A stretch of DNA of 25,688 bases from JBHIBD01 sp046758865. Lineage in GTDB: Bacteria; Planctomycetota; Brocadiia; Brocadiales; Bathyanammoxibiaceae. Positions 17,095 to 24,277 of this stretch are shown here, piece after piece. The notes below the pieces were generated by a model. The model was given only the letters and a program-made list of their open reading frames with translations. It made no database searches and had not been told where the DNA came from. Position 1 is the first letter of the stretch; every line of letters starts with the position of its first letter. Position numbers and translations under genes: made by a program. Where the stretch lies: positions 1 through 25,688 of the forward strand of contig JBHIBD010000028.1 of the NCBI GenBank assembly GCA_046758865.1, read 5' to 3'.

Positions 17095-18018
17095 TTATAA
17101 CCTTGTAGCAAACCTCGAGCGGGAGAGCCTGTCCCTGGTGGTCAGGTATTTAAGCAGTGCGTGGTCTAGCGGTGTAGAGGTGTTAATCAGCCAGTGGTCT
17201 ATCTGGTTTTCTAGACAGCCCTGGCGGAGTTTTTCTATAAAGTAGCCTAGCTCTGACAAGTAGCTGTCTTTTATGGTCCTGGGTTCTGCCAGCACCTGAC
17301 TCAAATCCTCCATGGATTCAAAGAGTGTGAGTTCTTCGAATGGGAAATCCAGTTCGTGGCTATCCAGCACCTGAAACAATATCACTTCGTTATTGCACTT
17401 CCTCAACTGTCTCAGTTTCTTTACCACCTCGTCGACGTCGTCGAAGAGGTCTGAGACGAGTATCATGAGGGAGCGTCTTGATGCCTTTTCGGCTAGTTTT
17501 TCTAGGACTTTTGGAATGTTTGACGTGCCTTGGGCCTTAAGACCGTCCAGTGCCTGAAGCAAGACCTGGAGGTGAGACGATTTGGTGCGCGGTGGGATAT
17601 AATTCGCAATATCCCCTCCAAAGACTATCAGCCCTGTGGCATCTGACTGCATAAGCAAGAGGTACGCCAGGCAGGCGACCAGCGTTGAGGAGTACTCCAA
17701 TTTTGTCATTGCCCCAGACCCGTAGCCCATGGAGCCGCTGGTGTCCAAGAGGATGTAGGCCTTGAGGTTTGTCTCATCCTCAAATTGTTTAAGGTGATAT
17801 TTATCTGACCTGCCAAACACCTTCCAATCTATGTGTTTTACCTCATCCCCGGGAGAGTATTCCTTGTGTTCAAGAAACTCTATGCTCGAGCCCTTGTGAG
17901 GTCTCTTGTGTATGCCAGAAAAAGTTCCTTCCACCACGGTTCTAGCCCTGAGTGTCATGTTAGATATCTTGCTGAGTGTGGCAGGGTCGTATCTGTGAGT
18001 TGGCTCCTGTTCTTTCAT
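17095..18018 (-). CDS. DUF58 / vWA-fold protein
   Basis: A 307-residue DUF58 protein. The family signature YSPGDEVKHIDWKVFGRSDKYHLKQFEDE is split between residues 54 and 82. The vWA-type metal site DTSGS follows at 92-96. The frame is open further upstream, but that part lies inside moxR, so I take ATG 18018. It begins two bases after the moxR stop and has an AAGGAAAG ribosome site inside the moxR 3' end. DUF58 proteins sit between MoxR ATPases and vWA membrane proteins, and this operon has that order. The physiological target is not known. Confidence 0.88.
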   Translation of the reverse strand: MKEQEPTHRYDPATLSKISNMTLRARTVVEGTFSGIHKRPHKGSSIEFLEHKEYSPGDEVKHIDWKVFGRSDKYHLKQFEDETNLKAYILLDTSGSMGYGSGAMTKLEYSSTLVACLAYLLLMQSDATGLIVFGGDIANYIPPRTKSSHLQVLLQALDGLKAQGTSNIPKVLEKLAEKASRRSLMILVSDLFDDVDEVVKKLRQLRKCNNEVILFQVLDSHELDFPFEELTLFESMEDLSQVLAEPRTIKDSYLSELGYFIEKLRQGCLENQIDHWLINTSTPLDHALLKYLTTRDRLSRSRFATRL

Positions 18019-18020
18019 CA

Positions 18021-19037
18021 CTAATCGCTTTCCTTTACTTCTTGGACCAGTCTGTCTATTATCTGCAGGGAGGTTATTCCTTCGGCCTCGGCGTGGAAGT
18101 TGGTTATGATTCGGTGCTGAAGTATGGGGCGGCACAGTGCGCGGATATCATCGGTGTTCACGGCATAGCGGCCCTGGAGTATCGCCCTGGCCTTCCCACC
18201 CAGTATCAGGTTTTGGGAGGCCCGTGGGCCTGCCCCCCAGCTTACCCACTTCTTCACAAACTCGGCGGCGCTCTGGTTGGTGGGGCGGGAGGCCCTTACT
18301 ATACTGACGGCATAAGACAACACGTGGTCTGCCACCGGCACCCTTAGCACTAGGTCTTGCAGTTCGCAGATTTCTTTCGGGCTGAAGGCCTTCTCCAGCT
18401 CGGGTCTGAAGGCCGAGGTCGTAGTCCTGACTATCTCTATCTCCTCTTTCTCTTGCGGGTACTCTATGTTTATTTGGAACATAAAGCGGTCCAGTTGGGC
18501 CTCCGGAAGGGGATAGGTGCCTTCCTGCTCTATGGGGTTTTGCGTAGCGAAGACCAGGAAGGGCGGGTCTAGTAGGTAAGTATGCCCGCTCGCTGTAACC
18601 CTGTACTCCTGCATGGATTGAAGCAGTGCGGCCTGTGTTTTGGGAGGCGTGCGGTTTATCTCGTCGGCCAGAAGTATGTTAGCGAATATGGGCCCCTTTA
18701 TAAATCTGAAGAAACGCCTGCCCGTGTGTTGGTCTTGTTCTAGGACGTCTGTTCCAGTTATATCTGCCGGCATAAGGTCTGGGGTAAACTGGATTCGGCT
18801 AAAGCGAAGGTTTAGTACCTCCGCCAGGGTGCCGACGAGCATGGTCTTTGCCAGCCCAGGTACGCCTACAAACAGGCAGTGCCCCCTGCAGAAGAGGGCT
18901 ATCAGCATGTGCTCTATTACCTCATCCTGTCCAACAATGACCTTTGATATCTCTTCTTTTATCTTTTGCCTGCCCTCGGTTATCCTTTCAACCGCCTTTA
19001 GGTCGGGTCTTCCAGTCTCTTGGGCAAAGCCGCTCAT
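18021..19037 (-). CDS. MoxR family AAA+ ATPase
   Basis: A 338-residue MoxR-type AAA+ ATPase. Walker A is GVPGLAKT (58-65) and Walker B is LLADEINR (122-129). The sensor and arginine-finger regions follow (FATQNPIEQEGTYPLPEAQLDRF), then the lid. MoxR proteins are chaperone-like remodelling ATPases acting with vWA-domain partners, and the next two genes encode such partners. The ATG at 19037 has AAGGAG six bases upstream. It heads an operon that ends with uvrD. Confidence 0.92.
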   Translation of the reverse strand: MSGFAQETGRPDLKAVERITEGRQKIKEEISKVIVGQDEVIEHMLIALFCRGHCLFVGVPGLAKTMLVGTLAEVLNLRFSRIQFTPDLMPADITGTDVLEQDQHTGRRFFRFIKGPIFANILLADEINRTPPKTQAALLQSMQEYRVTASGHTYLLDPPFLVFATQNPIEQEGTYPLPEAQLDRFMFQINIEYPQEKEEIEIVRTTTSAFRPELEKAFSPKEICELQDLVLRVPVADHVLSYAVSIVRASRPTNQSAAEFVKKWVSWGAGPRASQNLILGGKARAILQGRYAVNTDDIRALCRPILQHRIITNFHAEAEGITSLQIIDRLVQEVKESD

Positions 19038-19110
19038 GATTTCTCCTTAGATAAATGCGATAAAGGATTGAGGGGTTTTGAACAAATTGTAAGGTCTTGA
19101 TGGCTACGAA

Positions 19111-19138
19111 TTTATGTCCCTATTACATACCCTATCAA
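19111..19138 (-). promoter_or_regulatory. Possible promoter of the moxR operon
   Basis: On the minus strand TTGATA (19133-19138, 5 of 6), a 16-base spacer and CATAAA (19111-19116, 4 of 6). The leader would be about 70 bases. Plausible but not strong. Confidence 0.35.
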
Positions 19139-19510
19139 ATGATGAGGTTGATTTCAAGGTAAACTTGTATGAGGCTTGTTTGTGGAGGCTTGGTTTATCG
19201 CGCCAGTGGTGGGGTCTGTTACGCCGTAGGCGGGTGTCTGCCGCCGGCACGACCTGTGACATGGGGTAGGGTGAGGATGGGTAAAGACGGCGCGGGATTT
19301 TTGGATGTATTGGACGGAAACGTGGGGTTATACAACGGTTCTCACATCAATCGTGAAAAGATAAACCGAGGAGAAGGGGGCGATGTTGCTGAAGACTTGT
19401 GCGAAAAAATTTCGTAGCACTTTTGACGTTGTGGTGCGCCAATGGAAAATCTTGCATTTTCGTGTGGGGCCGGACAGGTTGCCGATATTGGAGGCAACGG
19501 GGCTATTCTC

Positions 19511-19539
19511 GTAAAGTCCTTTTGAGGACAACAGATAGG
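19511..19539 (+). promoter_or_regulatory. Hairpin leader motif, copy 2 (AAAG-hairpin-AGATAGG)
   Basis: The hairpin GTCC-TTTTGA-GGAC (19516-19529) follows GTAAA and precedes AACAGATAGG. It is the second copy of the motif at 9404-9432, with 22 of 29 positions identical. Its stem is fully paired here, while copy 1 has one C-A mismatch. It lies about 100 bases before the zinc-ribbon gene. Confidence 0.4.
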
Positions 19540-19636
19540 AACAGTCTGAAAAGTTATGTGGTAGAGTGTTATTTGGCACGCAAGATGCACACTGTACTCA
19601 CATTGTTGACGATAACGCAAAAGAAGGAGGAACGAG

Positions 19637-19867
19637 ATGAATACCACTCTGCAATTTACATCTAGAGCAAACTCTAGGATAAAGACAAATAGAAGGGTTC
19701 GTTCCTGTCTTATGTGTGGCAAGAAATTTAGGAGTGCGGGTCCCCATAATCGCAGGTGTCCCCGCTGTAGTTACATCTTAGAGCACGCCAGGGAAGGGAC
19801 CTATTATAATCCCACGGTTTATTCTTTGGAGGGTGGAAGAGTAGTTGACTCCTTGGATACCGATTGA
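19637..19867 (+). CDS. Small zinc-ribbon protein
   Basis: A 76-residue protein with a two-pair cysteine zinc knuckle: CLMC (24-27) and CPRC (41-44), with GKKFRSAGPHNRR between. This fits a small zinc-ribbon family whose typical pattern is CxxCgkxFxSxGPxNRxCxxC. It may bind nucleic acid or protein. The start is strongly supported by AAGGAGG, six bases before the ATG. It lies first in the gene row leading to the cbb3 oxidase, behind a structured leader. Function is not known. Confidence 0.75.
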   Translation: MNTTLQFTSRANSRIKTNRRVRSCLMCGKKFRSAGPHNRRCPRCSYILEHAREGTYYNPTVYSLEGGRVVDSLDTD

Positions 19868-19950
19868 TGGGTCGCTGCAATCTCTTGAGGTGGTGTTACA
19901 TTTTATTAGGTTTTAGGATTTGCGGGTTTTTGTTTAGGGAGAGAGTATAG

Positions 19951-20121
19951 ATGTTTAAGCTAAAGAGAAGACCCCGTAAGAGACCGGATTCACTACAGGC
20001 AGGTAGAGAAGCGGCTAAATTCCAGAGGGGTCGGAAGGTGCTTAAGATTGCTGCCAGTATTGGTGTTGGTGTGGGGACTGTCCTTCTTGCATTTATGATG
20101 ACCTGGATAATATCCCTATAG
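19951..20121 (+). CDS. Short single-span membrane protein
   Basis: A 56-residue protein. A very basic N-terminus (MFKLKRRPRKRP, then GRKVLK) leads to one hydrophobic segment from about residue 33 to the end (IAASIGVGVGTVLLAFMMTW). The charge pattern predicts N-terminus inside. The ATG is preceded by GGGAGAG at good spacing. It lies between the zinc-ribbon and globin genes in the same direction. I know no family for it. It could be an accessory peptide of a membrane complex, possibly the oxidase, but this is only positional inference. Confidence 0.6.
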   Translation: MFKLKRRPRKRPDSLQAGREAAKFQRGRKVLKIAASIGVGVGTVLLAFMMTWIISL

Positions 20122-20135
20122 ACACAGTTTATCTT

Positions 20136-20163
20136 TTGATTACAGGATGCTAGCGGTTATTAT
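20136..20163 (+). promoter_or_regulatory. Possible promoter upstream of the protoglobin-like gene
   Basis: TTGATT (20136-20141), a 16-base spacer and TATTAT (20158-20163, 5 of 6). The predicted leader of about 75 bases contains GTAGT/ACTAC arms around a G-rich stretch. Moderate match only. Confidence 0.4.
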
Positions 20164-20245
20164 TGGATGCAAAGCGGGCCATGAGGGGGTGTAGTAGGAG
20201 GTATTCCGGGTAAACTACCTATTTTTCTTTGGGGAGGAGCGAGAA

Positions 20246-20902
20246 ATGGCATCAGTGATGGCAGAGGCATACATGAAGACATTTCCGAAAGAGGCAGAAA
20301 AGAAGGTCTCGGCCGGTAAGCGGAATCTTGTCTTGGACGTTCCCGAATTCAGTAAAGCGTGGAACATTTATAGGGACACCAGTTTAGACATAATGAAGCG
20401 CTTCGAGTACATGTCCCAGTGTTTAGACTTTACGGATAAGGATACAGAGGCCATCAAGGAGTCTAAGGAGATTCTAGCGGCAAACCTCGAGAAAATCCTT
20501 GACCACATCTATTGGGATAAGCTGGTAAACGACCCCTGGCTGTCCAGGTGGTTCAGGGACGAGACCGGGAAGATTGCCAAAGACTACGTCACCATCCGAA
20601 GGGCCAGGCAGAGGAGGTTTCTGCTTAGTATACTGGAGTGTAAGTGGGACGAAGATTTCTGGAATTCCGTCCGTTGGGTGGGTGCCGTACATTTACCTAT
20701 TTTCGGGTTTGAGGACCTTTACATACCTGTCAGGCTGAATTTGGCACTCTGGGGTTACATACACCAGTACTTGTTTAACCTCTTTGCCGAGGAGCTAAAG
20801 AACGACCCAGAGAAGCTACGCAGGATTACAACCGCCTGGACGAAGCTCTTCTGGATGATTATAGATGTTTACCATATTGAGTATTTTGCCCCCTGGGCCT
20901 GA
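20246..20902 (+). CDS. Protoglobin-like haem protein without output domain
   Basis: A 218-residue all-helical protein that resembles the protoglobin/globin-coupled-sensor domain. RRFLLSILECKWDEDFW is followed by VRWVGAVHLPIFGFEDLYIP, matching the family's proximal-histidine helix (IGxxHxxIGL). His149 would be the haem ligand. The final helices contain conserved-looking aromatic residues (LFWMIIDVYHIEYF). No methyl-accepting, GGDEF or kinase domain follows, so it is a stand-alone globin. Roles could be oxygen, NO or CO binding or sensing. The ATG at 20246 has GGGGAGGAG upstream. It lies 29 bases before the ferredoxin start and about 800 bases before the cytochrome-oxidase genes, consistent with a link to oxygen or NO respiration. 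Haem binding is inferred, not shown. Confidence 0.65.
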   Translation: MASVMAEAYMKTFPKEAEKKVSAGKRNLVLDVPEFSKAWNIYRDTSLDIMKRFEYMSQCLDFTDKDTEAIKESKEILAANLEKILDHIYWDKLVNDPWLSRWFRDETGKIAKDYVTIRRARQRRFLLSILECKWDEDFWNSVRWVGAVHLPIFGFEDLYIPVRLNLALWGYIHQYLFNLFAEELKNDPEKLRRITTAWTKLFWMIIDVYHIEYFAPWA

Positions 20903-20931
20903 GACCAGCCCTATAGGTGAGGGGTAGTGCT

Positions 20932-21261
20932 GTGAACATTACGTTTAGGGAAAATAGCTTCGAGAAAATAGATGTTTATCCTCTCACGTTTGAACCTGAA
21001 TTGGTGTGGGGTAAGTGCTTTGAGAAGGAGGCAGTTGATATGAAGGTGAAGGCCGTCTGGTTTGAGGGTGACTGCGTTAAGTGTGCAATGTGCGTTGAGG
21101 AGGCGGCAGGGGCATTTGATTTTGATGAGGAGATCGGGCCTCAGGTAAAGACCGGCGTTGATATCGCCTCCCATGGTGAGCACATAAAACAGGCCGCCCA
21201 TGTTTGCCCTACACAGAGGATTAAATACCACCTGTTGCCTCCAGCAGTTACGGGAGGTTAA
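20932..21261 (+). CDS. Single-cluster [4Fe-4S] ferredoxin-like protein
   Basis: A 109-residue protein. The C-terminal half is a monocluster ferredoxin: Cys48, Cys51 and Cys54 (CVKCAMC) plus a later Cys92-Pro (HVCPTQ). This fits one [4Fe-4S] cluster in the usual fold. The first 40 or so residues are an extension with no recognised domain. An upstream in-frame GTG exists at 20917, but the GTG at 20932 is seven bases behind AGGGG, so I take the latter. It follows the globin gene by 29 bases and is likely co-transcribed. It could supply electrons to, or act with, the globin. Confidence 0.75.
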   Translation: MNITFRENSFEKIDVYPLTFEPELVWGKCFEKEAVDMKVKAVWFEGDCVKCAMCVEEAAGAFDFDEEIGPQVKTGVDIASHGEHIKQAAHVCPTQRIKYHLLPPAVTGG

Positions 21262-21391
21262 CTCGATGCAAGTGCACACTTGAGAGCGACGCTCGCAAGA
21301 AGGTAGTTTCTCCCTGCCCAAAGGCTTCCCAATATCTCTGCAAAATCCCGTAGGGTGTGTCCCGCCTGAGTGTATTACTCTTAGTCTTGGA

Positions 21392-21468
21392 GTAGGGTGG
21401 GTCATGCCATACCATGACCTGCCCGGCTTTCCCCTCCCTTGACGGGAGGGGGCTGGGGAGAGGGGGAA
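21392..21468. repeat. Two dispersed palindromic elements
   Basis: 21392-21424: GGGTGGGTCATG, a short spacer, then CATGACCTGCCC. 21430-21468: a C-rich arm with CTTGACGGGAGGGGG and a G-rich tail. Both share edges with elements elsewhere in the window (GTAGGG edge; CCCTCCC/GGGAGGG core). Confidence 0.65.
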
Positions 21469-21493
21469 AATAAATCTTACCCGTCATTCATTA

Positions 21494-21516
21494 AGGACAG
21501 CCCTTGTGGCTGTCCT
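21494..21516. terminator. Hairpin with CTTGT loop downstream of the ferredoxin gene
   Basis: AGGACAGCC, loop CTTGT, GGCTGTCCT: a perfect 9-base-pair stem. No T-run follows, so an intrinsic terminator is uncertain; it may be a repeat. The same loop occurs in the hairpin at 25102-25124 with an unrelated stem. Confidence 0.35.
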
Positions 21517-21532
21517 GGGAACGTTAAATCCT

Positions 21533-21570
21533 TTGACTTCAGTTTTCTTGTTTGTTAATATCTGCAGATA
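21533..21570 (+). promoter_or_regulatory. Likely promoter and palindromic operator for the cytochrome-ccoNO genes
   Basis: TTGACT (21533-21538, 5 of 6), a 17-base spacer and TAATAT (21556-21561). A perfect 12-base palindrome TATCTGCAGATA (21559-21570) overlaps the -10 element, a position suited to a repressor. It does not match the FNR consensus. The leader is about 120 bases. Confidence 0.4.
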
Positions 21571-21689
21571 ATTTTAACATCCGTTTCTTTGTCTGATGAC
21601 GCGCCGCTGCTGCGGGTATTTTCTCCATTTATATCTATTGCCGAGAGGCCCTACCTGGCAAAAGGTGGTAGGCATGAGGAACTTATCCA

Positions 21690-22154
21690 ATGAAGAGGCT
21701 TGCCATTCCCCTTTTTCTGCCCCTTATTATTTTGTTATTTAATTTATGTAGAGATGTTTACCCCGAAGGGTCTAGCTCTGAATCTGCTATTGAGCGTGAG
21801 AAACGGATGGCCAAGAAACCCATGGCCTGGGACCTGGGACCCGATACGGTAGATATATCCAGCTATCCCCCCTATATCCAGTCCTATTTTGAGGTCTTTA
21901 AGCTAAAGTGTGGTGGCTGCCACACCCTTGCGCGTCCCCTCAACGCCCCGTTCGCCACACCCGAGGAGTGGAATACGTATGTAAACAAGATGATTCGTAA
22001 GCCAGGTGCGGCCATAAACAAAGAGCAGGCAAAACAGATTTTTCAGTTCCTTGTCTATGACTCCAAGGTGAGGAAGCTTTCAGACCCTGATGCCTGGGAA
22101 AGGCATCTTCAGCGTCTTATAGATGAATTTCAGAAGGAGTACGGTAAGAAGTAA
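21690..22154 (+). CDS. Exported monohaem cytochrome c
   Basis: A 154-residue protein with an N-terminal hydrophobic segment (about 4-19) that is a signal peptide or anchor. A single haem site CGGCH (74-78) follows. The most likely distal ligand is Met101 in NKMIRKPGA, giving a compact class I-like domain, and a charged helical tail extends to the end. It would act on the periplasmic side as an electron carrier. It sits 18 bases upstream of ccoN in the same direction. As no dihaem CcoP is seen in this locus, it may deliver electrons to the oxidase, or act as a separate CcoP haem domain. The start ATG at 21690 has only a weak ribosome site (ATGAGGAAC). Confidence 0.85.
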   Translation: MKRLAIPLFLPLIILLFNLCRDVYPEGSSSESAIEREKRMAKKPMAWDLGPDTVDISSYPPYIQSYFEVFKLKCGGCHTLARPLNAPFATPEEWNTYVNKMIRKPGAAINKEQAKQIFQFLVYDSKVRKLSDPDAWERHLQRLIDEFQKEYGKK

Positions 22155-22172
22155 GGGCCCCTTCTAAATTAG

Positions 22173-23726
22173 ATGGGCAAGACAAGAGCAACAGAAGAAA
22201 AGACAGCCAGAGGCCTCAGTGTATGGTGGTTTCTGAACGACGAGGAGGACTCTGCCGCCAGGAATTTTATCCTGTCCTCCGTCGTGTGGCTTGGCCTGGT
22301 GGTCTCTGTGGCCATGGTGCTGGCGCTGAAATTTGTCTGGCCCGATTTCCTCAGTGGTGTTGCCTGGCTCTCCTTTGGACGGCTGAGACCCTTCCACGTA
22401 AACGGAGCCCTCTTCGGGTGGCTCTCAATGGCCAGTATCGGCATTATGTTCTATATCTTGCCGAAGCTCACCGGCGTGAGGCTGTGGAGCGAGAGGTTAG
22501 GTAACGTCACCTGCCTGCTGTGGAACATTGTTATTGTCCTCTCTGCAGTAAGCCTCCCGTTGGGCTACACGCAGGGCAGGGAATATGCAGAGTATGTGCT
22601 TCCCCTTGACCTTATCCTGCTGCTGTGCCTTATGTTGCTTCTCTACAACGTGTTTAATACAGTGGCCATGCGCAAGGAGAGGGGGATGTATGTAAGCCTC
22701 TGGTATTTCCTTGCCACGCTGATCTGGGCCCCTTTTATATTTCTGGTGGGCAACAATTTTATGATGGACATGACCGGCCTGGGAGGCAGGGGCGCCGTCC
22801 CGGGAATCAACGATGCCATGCTGAACTGGTGGTACGGACACAACGTTATTGGCATGTGGTTCAGTACTTTGGGTCTGGGAATATTTTATTATTTTCTACC
22901 TGTCCTCACAAAGAACCCGCTCTACAGCCACAGGCTTTCCATGATAGGCTTTTGGACATTGGCCTTTTTTTACGTCTGGAACGGACAGCACCACCTTGTC
23001 TACGGCCCGGGACCTGACTGGCTGGAAAGTGTGGCCATTGCCTTCAGCGTCCTTATGGTGATTCCGGTATTCGCCGTTGTGTACAACTTCTTTAAAACCG
23101 CACGGGGCAAGTGGCATCTCATGTTCGATAATTCTTACGACGCACTTCCTTTAAGATTTCTTATGGTGGGGGGGCTGGCGTATTTTCTCACCTGTACTCA
23201 GGGCCCGTTGATAAACGCCCCCAGGACCACCAATGCGTACTTCCATTTCACCTACTGGACGGTAGGGCACGCCCACCTTGCCTTCTTGGGTTCATTCTCT
23301 TTTATAAGCATGGCCGCCATATATCACGTCATACCAAGGATAACGGGGACACAGGTGAACCTCAGGCTGGCGAACTGGCACTTCGGGTTATTTACTGCCG
23401 GTCTCATCATCTTCCTCGGTATACTTCACACGGCAGGGATTCTACAGGGAGCTATGTGGATGGCCAAGATTGAGGAGATAGACTTCATGACCGATACGGT
23501 TGTATTGAGGCCGGCTGTGGAGTTTATTGACGTAGTTAGGGCCTTGCATCCGTACTATTTCACCCTCATGATTGGGGCCGCACTCATGGTGGCGGGCATA
23601 ATGACCTTTGTGGTCAATGTGCTGAGGACGGCCTATGTAGTTCCCCAACCGGTTCCCAAGACGGCTCCCCCGACCGTCCGCAGGAAGGCTGGCAGAAAAG
23701 GGGGCAGGAGGGGGACGAGAAAATAA
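22173..23726 (+). CDS. ccoN: cbb3-type cytochrome c oxidase subunit I
   Basis: A 517-residue polytopic haem-copper oxidase subunit that reduces O2 and pumps protons with high oxygen affinity. Haem ligands are His75 (RPFHVNG) and His368 for the low-spin haem, and His366 (VGHAH) for the high-spin haem. CuB ligands are His223 (WYGHN) and His273-His274. Tyr267 sits where C-family oxidases have the cross-linked active-site tyrosine. The usual WAGPHH here reads WNGQHH, a departure beside the CuB pair. The C-terminus is a Lys/Arg-rich tail. The TAA overlaps the ATG of ccoO (TAATG), so the two are coupled. The ATG at 22173 has a weak ribosome site. NO reductase motifs are absent, so oxygen reductase is preferred. 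Confidence 0.93.
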   Translation: MGKTRATEEKTARGLSVWWFLNDEEDSAARNFILSSVVWLGLVVSVAMVLALKFVWPDFLSGVAWLSFGRLRPFHVNGALFGWLSMASIGIMFYILPKLTGVRLWSERLGNVTCLLWNIVIVLSAVSLPLGYTQGREYAEYVLPLDLILLLCLMLLLYNVFNTVAMRKERGMYVSLWYFLATLIWAPFIFLVGNNFMMDMTGLGGRGAVPGINDAMLNWWYGHNVIGMWFSTLGLGIFYYFLPVLTKNPLYSHRLSMIGFWTLAFFYVWNGQHHLVYGPGPDWLESVAIAFSVLMVIPVFAVVYNFFKTARGKWHLMFDNSYDALPLRFLMVGGLAYFLTCTQGPLINAPRTTNAYFHFTYWTVGHAHLAFLGSFSFISMAAIYHVIPRITGTQVNLRLANWHFGLFTAGLIIFLGILHTAGILQGAMWMAKIEEIDFMTDTVVLRPAVEFIDVVRALHPYYFTLMIGAALMVAGIMTFVVNVLRTAYVVPQPVPKTAPPTVRRKAGRKGGRRGTRK

Positions 23727-24277
23727 TGTACACCGTCCTTATATTATTGATATTGGCCAGCGCCCTCATCTGCCTGGGGGGTATATATTACAAAAAGAGC
23801 GTGACCATTGGCATCCTTTTGCCTGGGGCCATGTTATTGATAATAATCGCCTTTGTCTCGACGGCGGTGCTTCCGTATATGGAGCAGATAGCCCCAACCC
23901 CCAAGGGTGCGCCCTACACGGACAAACAACTCATGGGCAGACAGATATACGTCAGGGAGGGGTGCTGGTACTGCCACACCCAGCAGGTAAGACCGATACG
24001 GGCCGATGCGGGTGAGGGAGAGGTCTCACAGCCAGGAGACTATGTCAACGACTACCCCCATGTGCTTGGAAGTGAGCGCACAGGGCCAGACCTGGCCCAT
24101 GTGGGAGGTGAGTATGAGGACGAGTGGCACAGGAACCACTTCACTAACCCAAGACCATTGACCCCCGAAGAAGAGGATATGCCTGGAAAGGTGGCTGGCT
24201 CAATAATGCCTTCCTTCTCCTACCTCTCCCCTGAAGAGAGGGATGCCCTTATCGCCTATATTCAGTCTCTAAGGTAA
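23726..24277 (+). CDS. ccoO: cbb3-type cytochrome c oxidase subunit II
   Basis: A 183-residue monohaem subunit that passes electrons to CcoN. It has two hydrophobic segments (about 1-21 and 27-48), followed by a periplasmic cytochrome domain. The haem site is CWYCH (80-84) in the family context YVREGCWYCHTQQVRPIRAD, then SERTGPDLAHVGGEY and WHRNHFTNPR. The axial Met161 is in SIMPSF. It is on the short side for CcoO and carries an additional membrane segment at the N-terminus. It begins inside the ccoN stop codon, giving fixed stoichiometry. A repeat-filled gap of 365 bases follows before the next small genes. Confidence 0.93.
   Translation: MYTVLILLILASALICLGGIYYKKSVTIGILLPGAMLLIIIAFVSTAVLPYMEQIAPTPKGAPYTDKQLMGRQIYVREGCWYCHTQQVRPIRADAGEGEVSQPGDYVNDYPHVLGSERTGPDLAHVGGEYEDEWHRNHFTNPRPLTPEEEDMPGKVAGSIMPSFSYLSPEERDALIAYIQSLR

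Larger units (their letters stand above)
19038..19636 (+). other. About 600-base non-coding leader before the oxidase-linked gene set
   Basis: A divergent intergenic region holding several stable structures on the plus strand. They include a GGCGG/CCGCC hairpin (about 19229-19246), a GTGCGAAA/TTTC-GCAC hairpin (about 19399-19420), GAAAAT-CTTGC-ATTTTC (19445-19461), GTTGCC/GGCAAC (about 19479-19499) and the conserved motif at 19511-19539. A long imperfect hairpin follows, with GTG-GTA-AGTG arms (about 19558-19602). Two short frames with possible ribosome sites occur (19277-19417 and 19383-19514). I do not claim them as genes. Confidence 0.45.
21262..21689. other. Gene-free stretch with repeats and a likely cytochrome promoter
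   Basis: No gene seen. It contains an imperfect palindrome edged GTAGGGTGGGTCATG (21392-21424), a CCCTCCC/GGGAGGG element (about 21430-21468), a 9-base-pair hairpin with loop CTTGT (21494-21516) and a likely promoter (21533-21561). The stretch separates the globin-ferredoxin pair from the cytochrome and oxidase genes. Confidence 0.6.

Noticed and set aside
15002..19037. Numerous plus-strand open frames opposite the moxR operon
   Set aside because: All lie opposite genes with full family motifs and have no ribosome sites or recognisable domains.
19169..19417. 82-codon open frame in the leader upstream of the zinc-ribbon gene
   Set aside because: Low-complexity Gly/Arg/Val composition with a strong hairpin inside it and no family resemblance; the region looks more like structured leader RNA.
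22173..23726. Nitric oxide reductase instead of cbb3 oxidase
   Set aside because: The subunit keeps the CuB histidines plus the C-family tyrosine (Tyr267) and pairs with a typical CcoO; the glutamate motifs of NorB are not seen.
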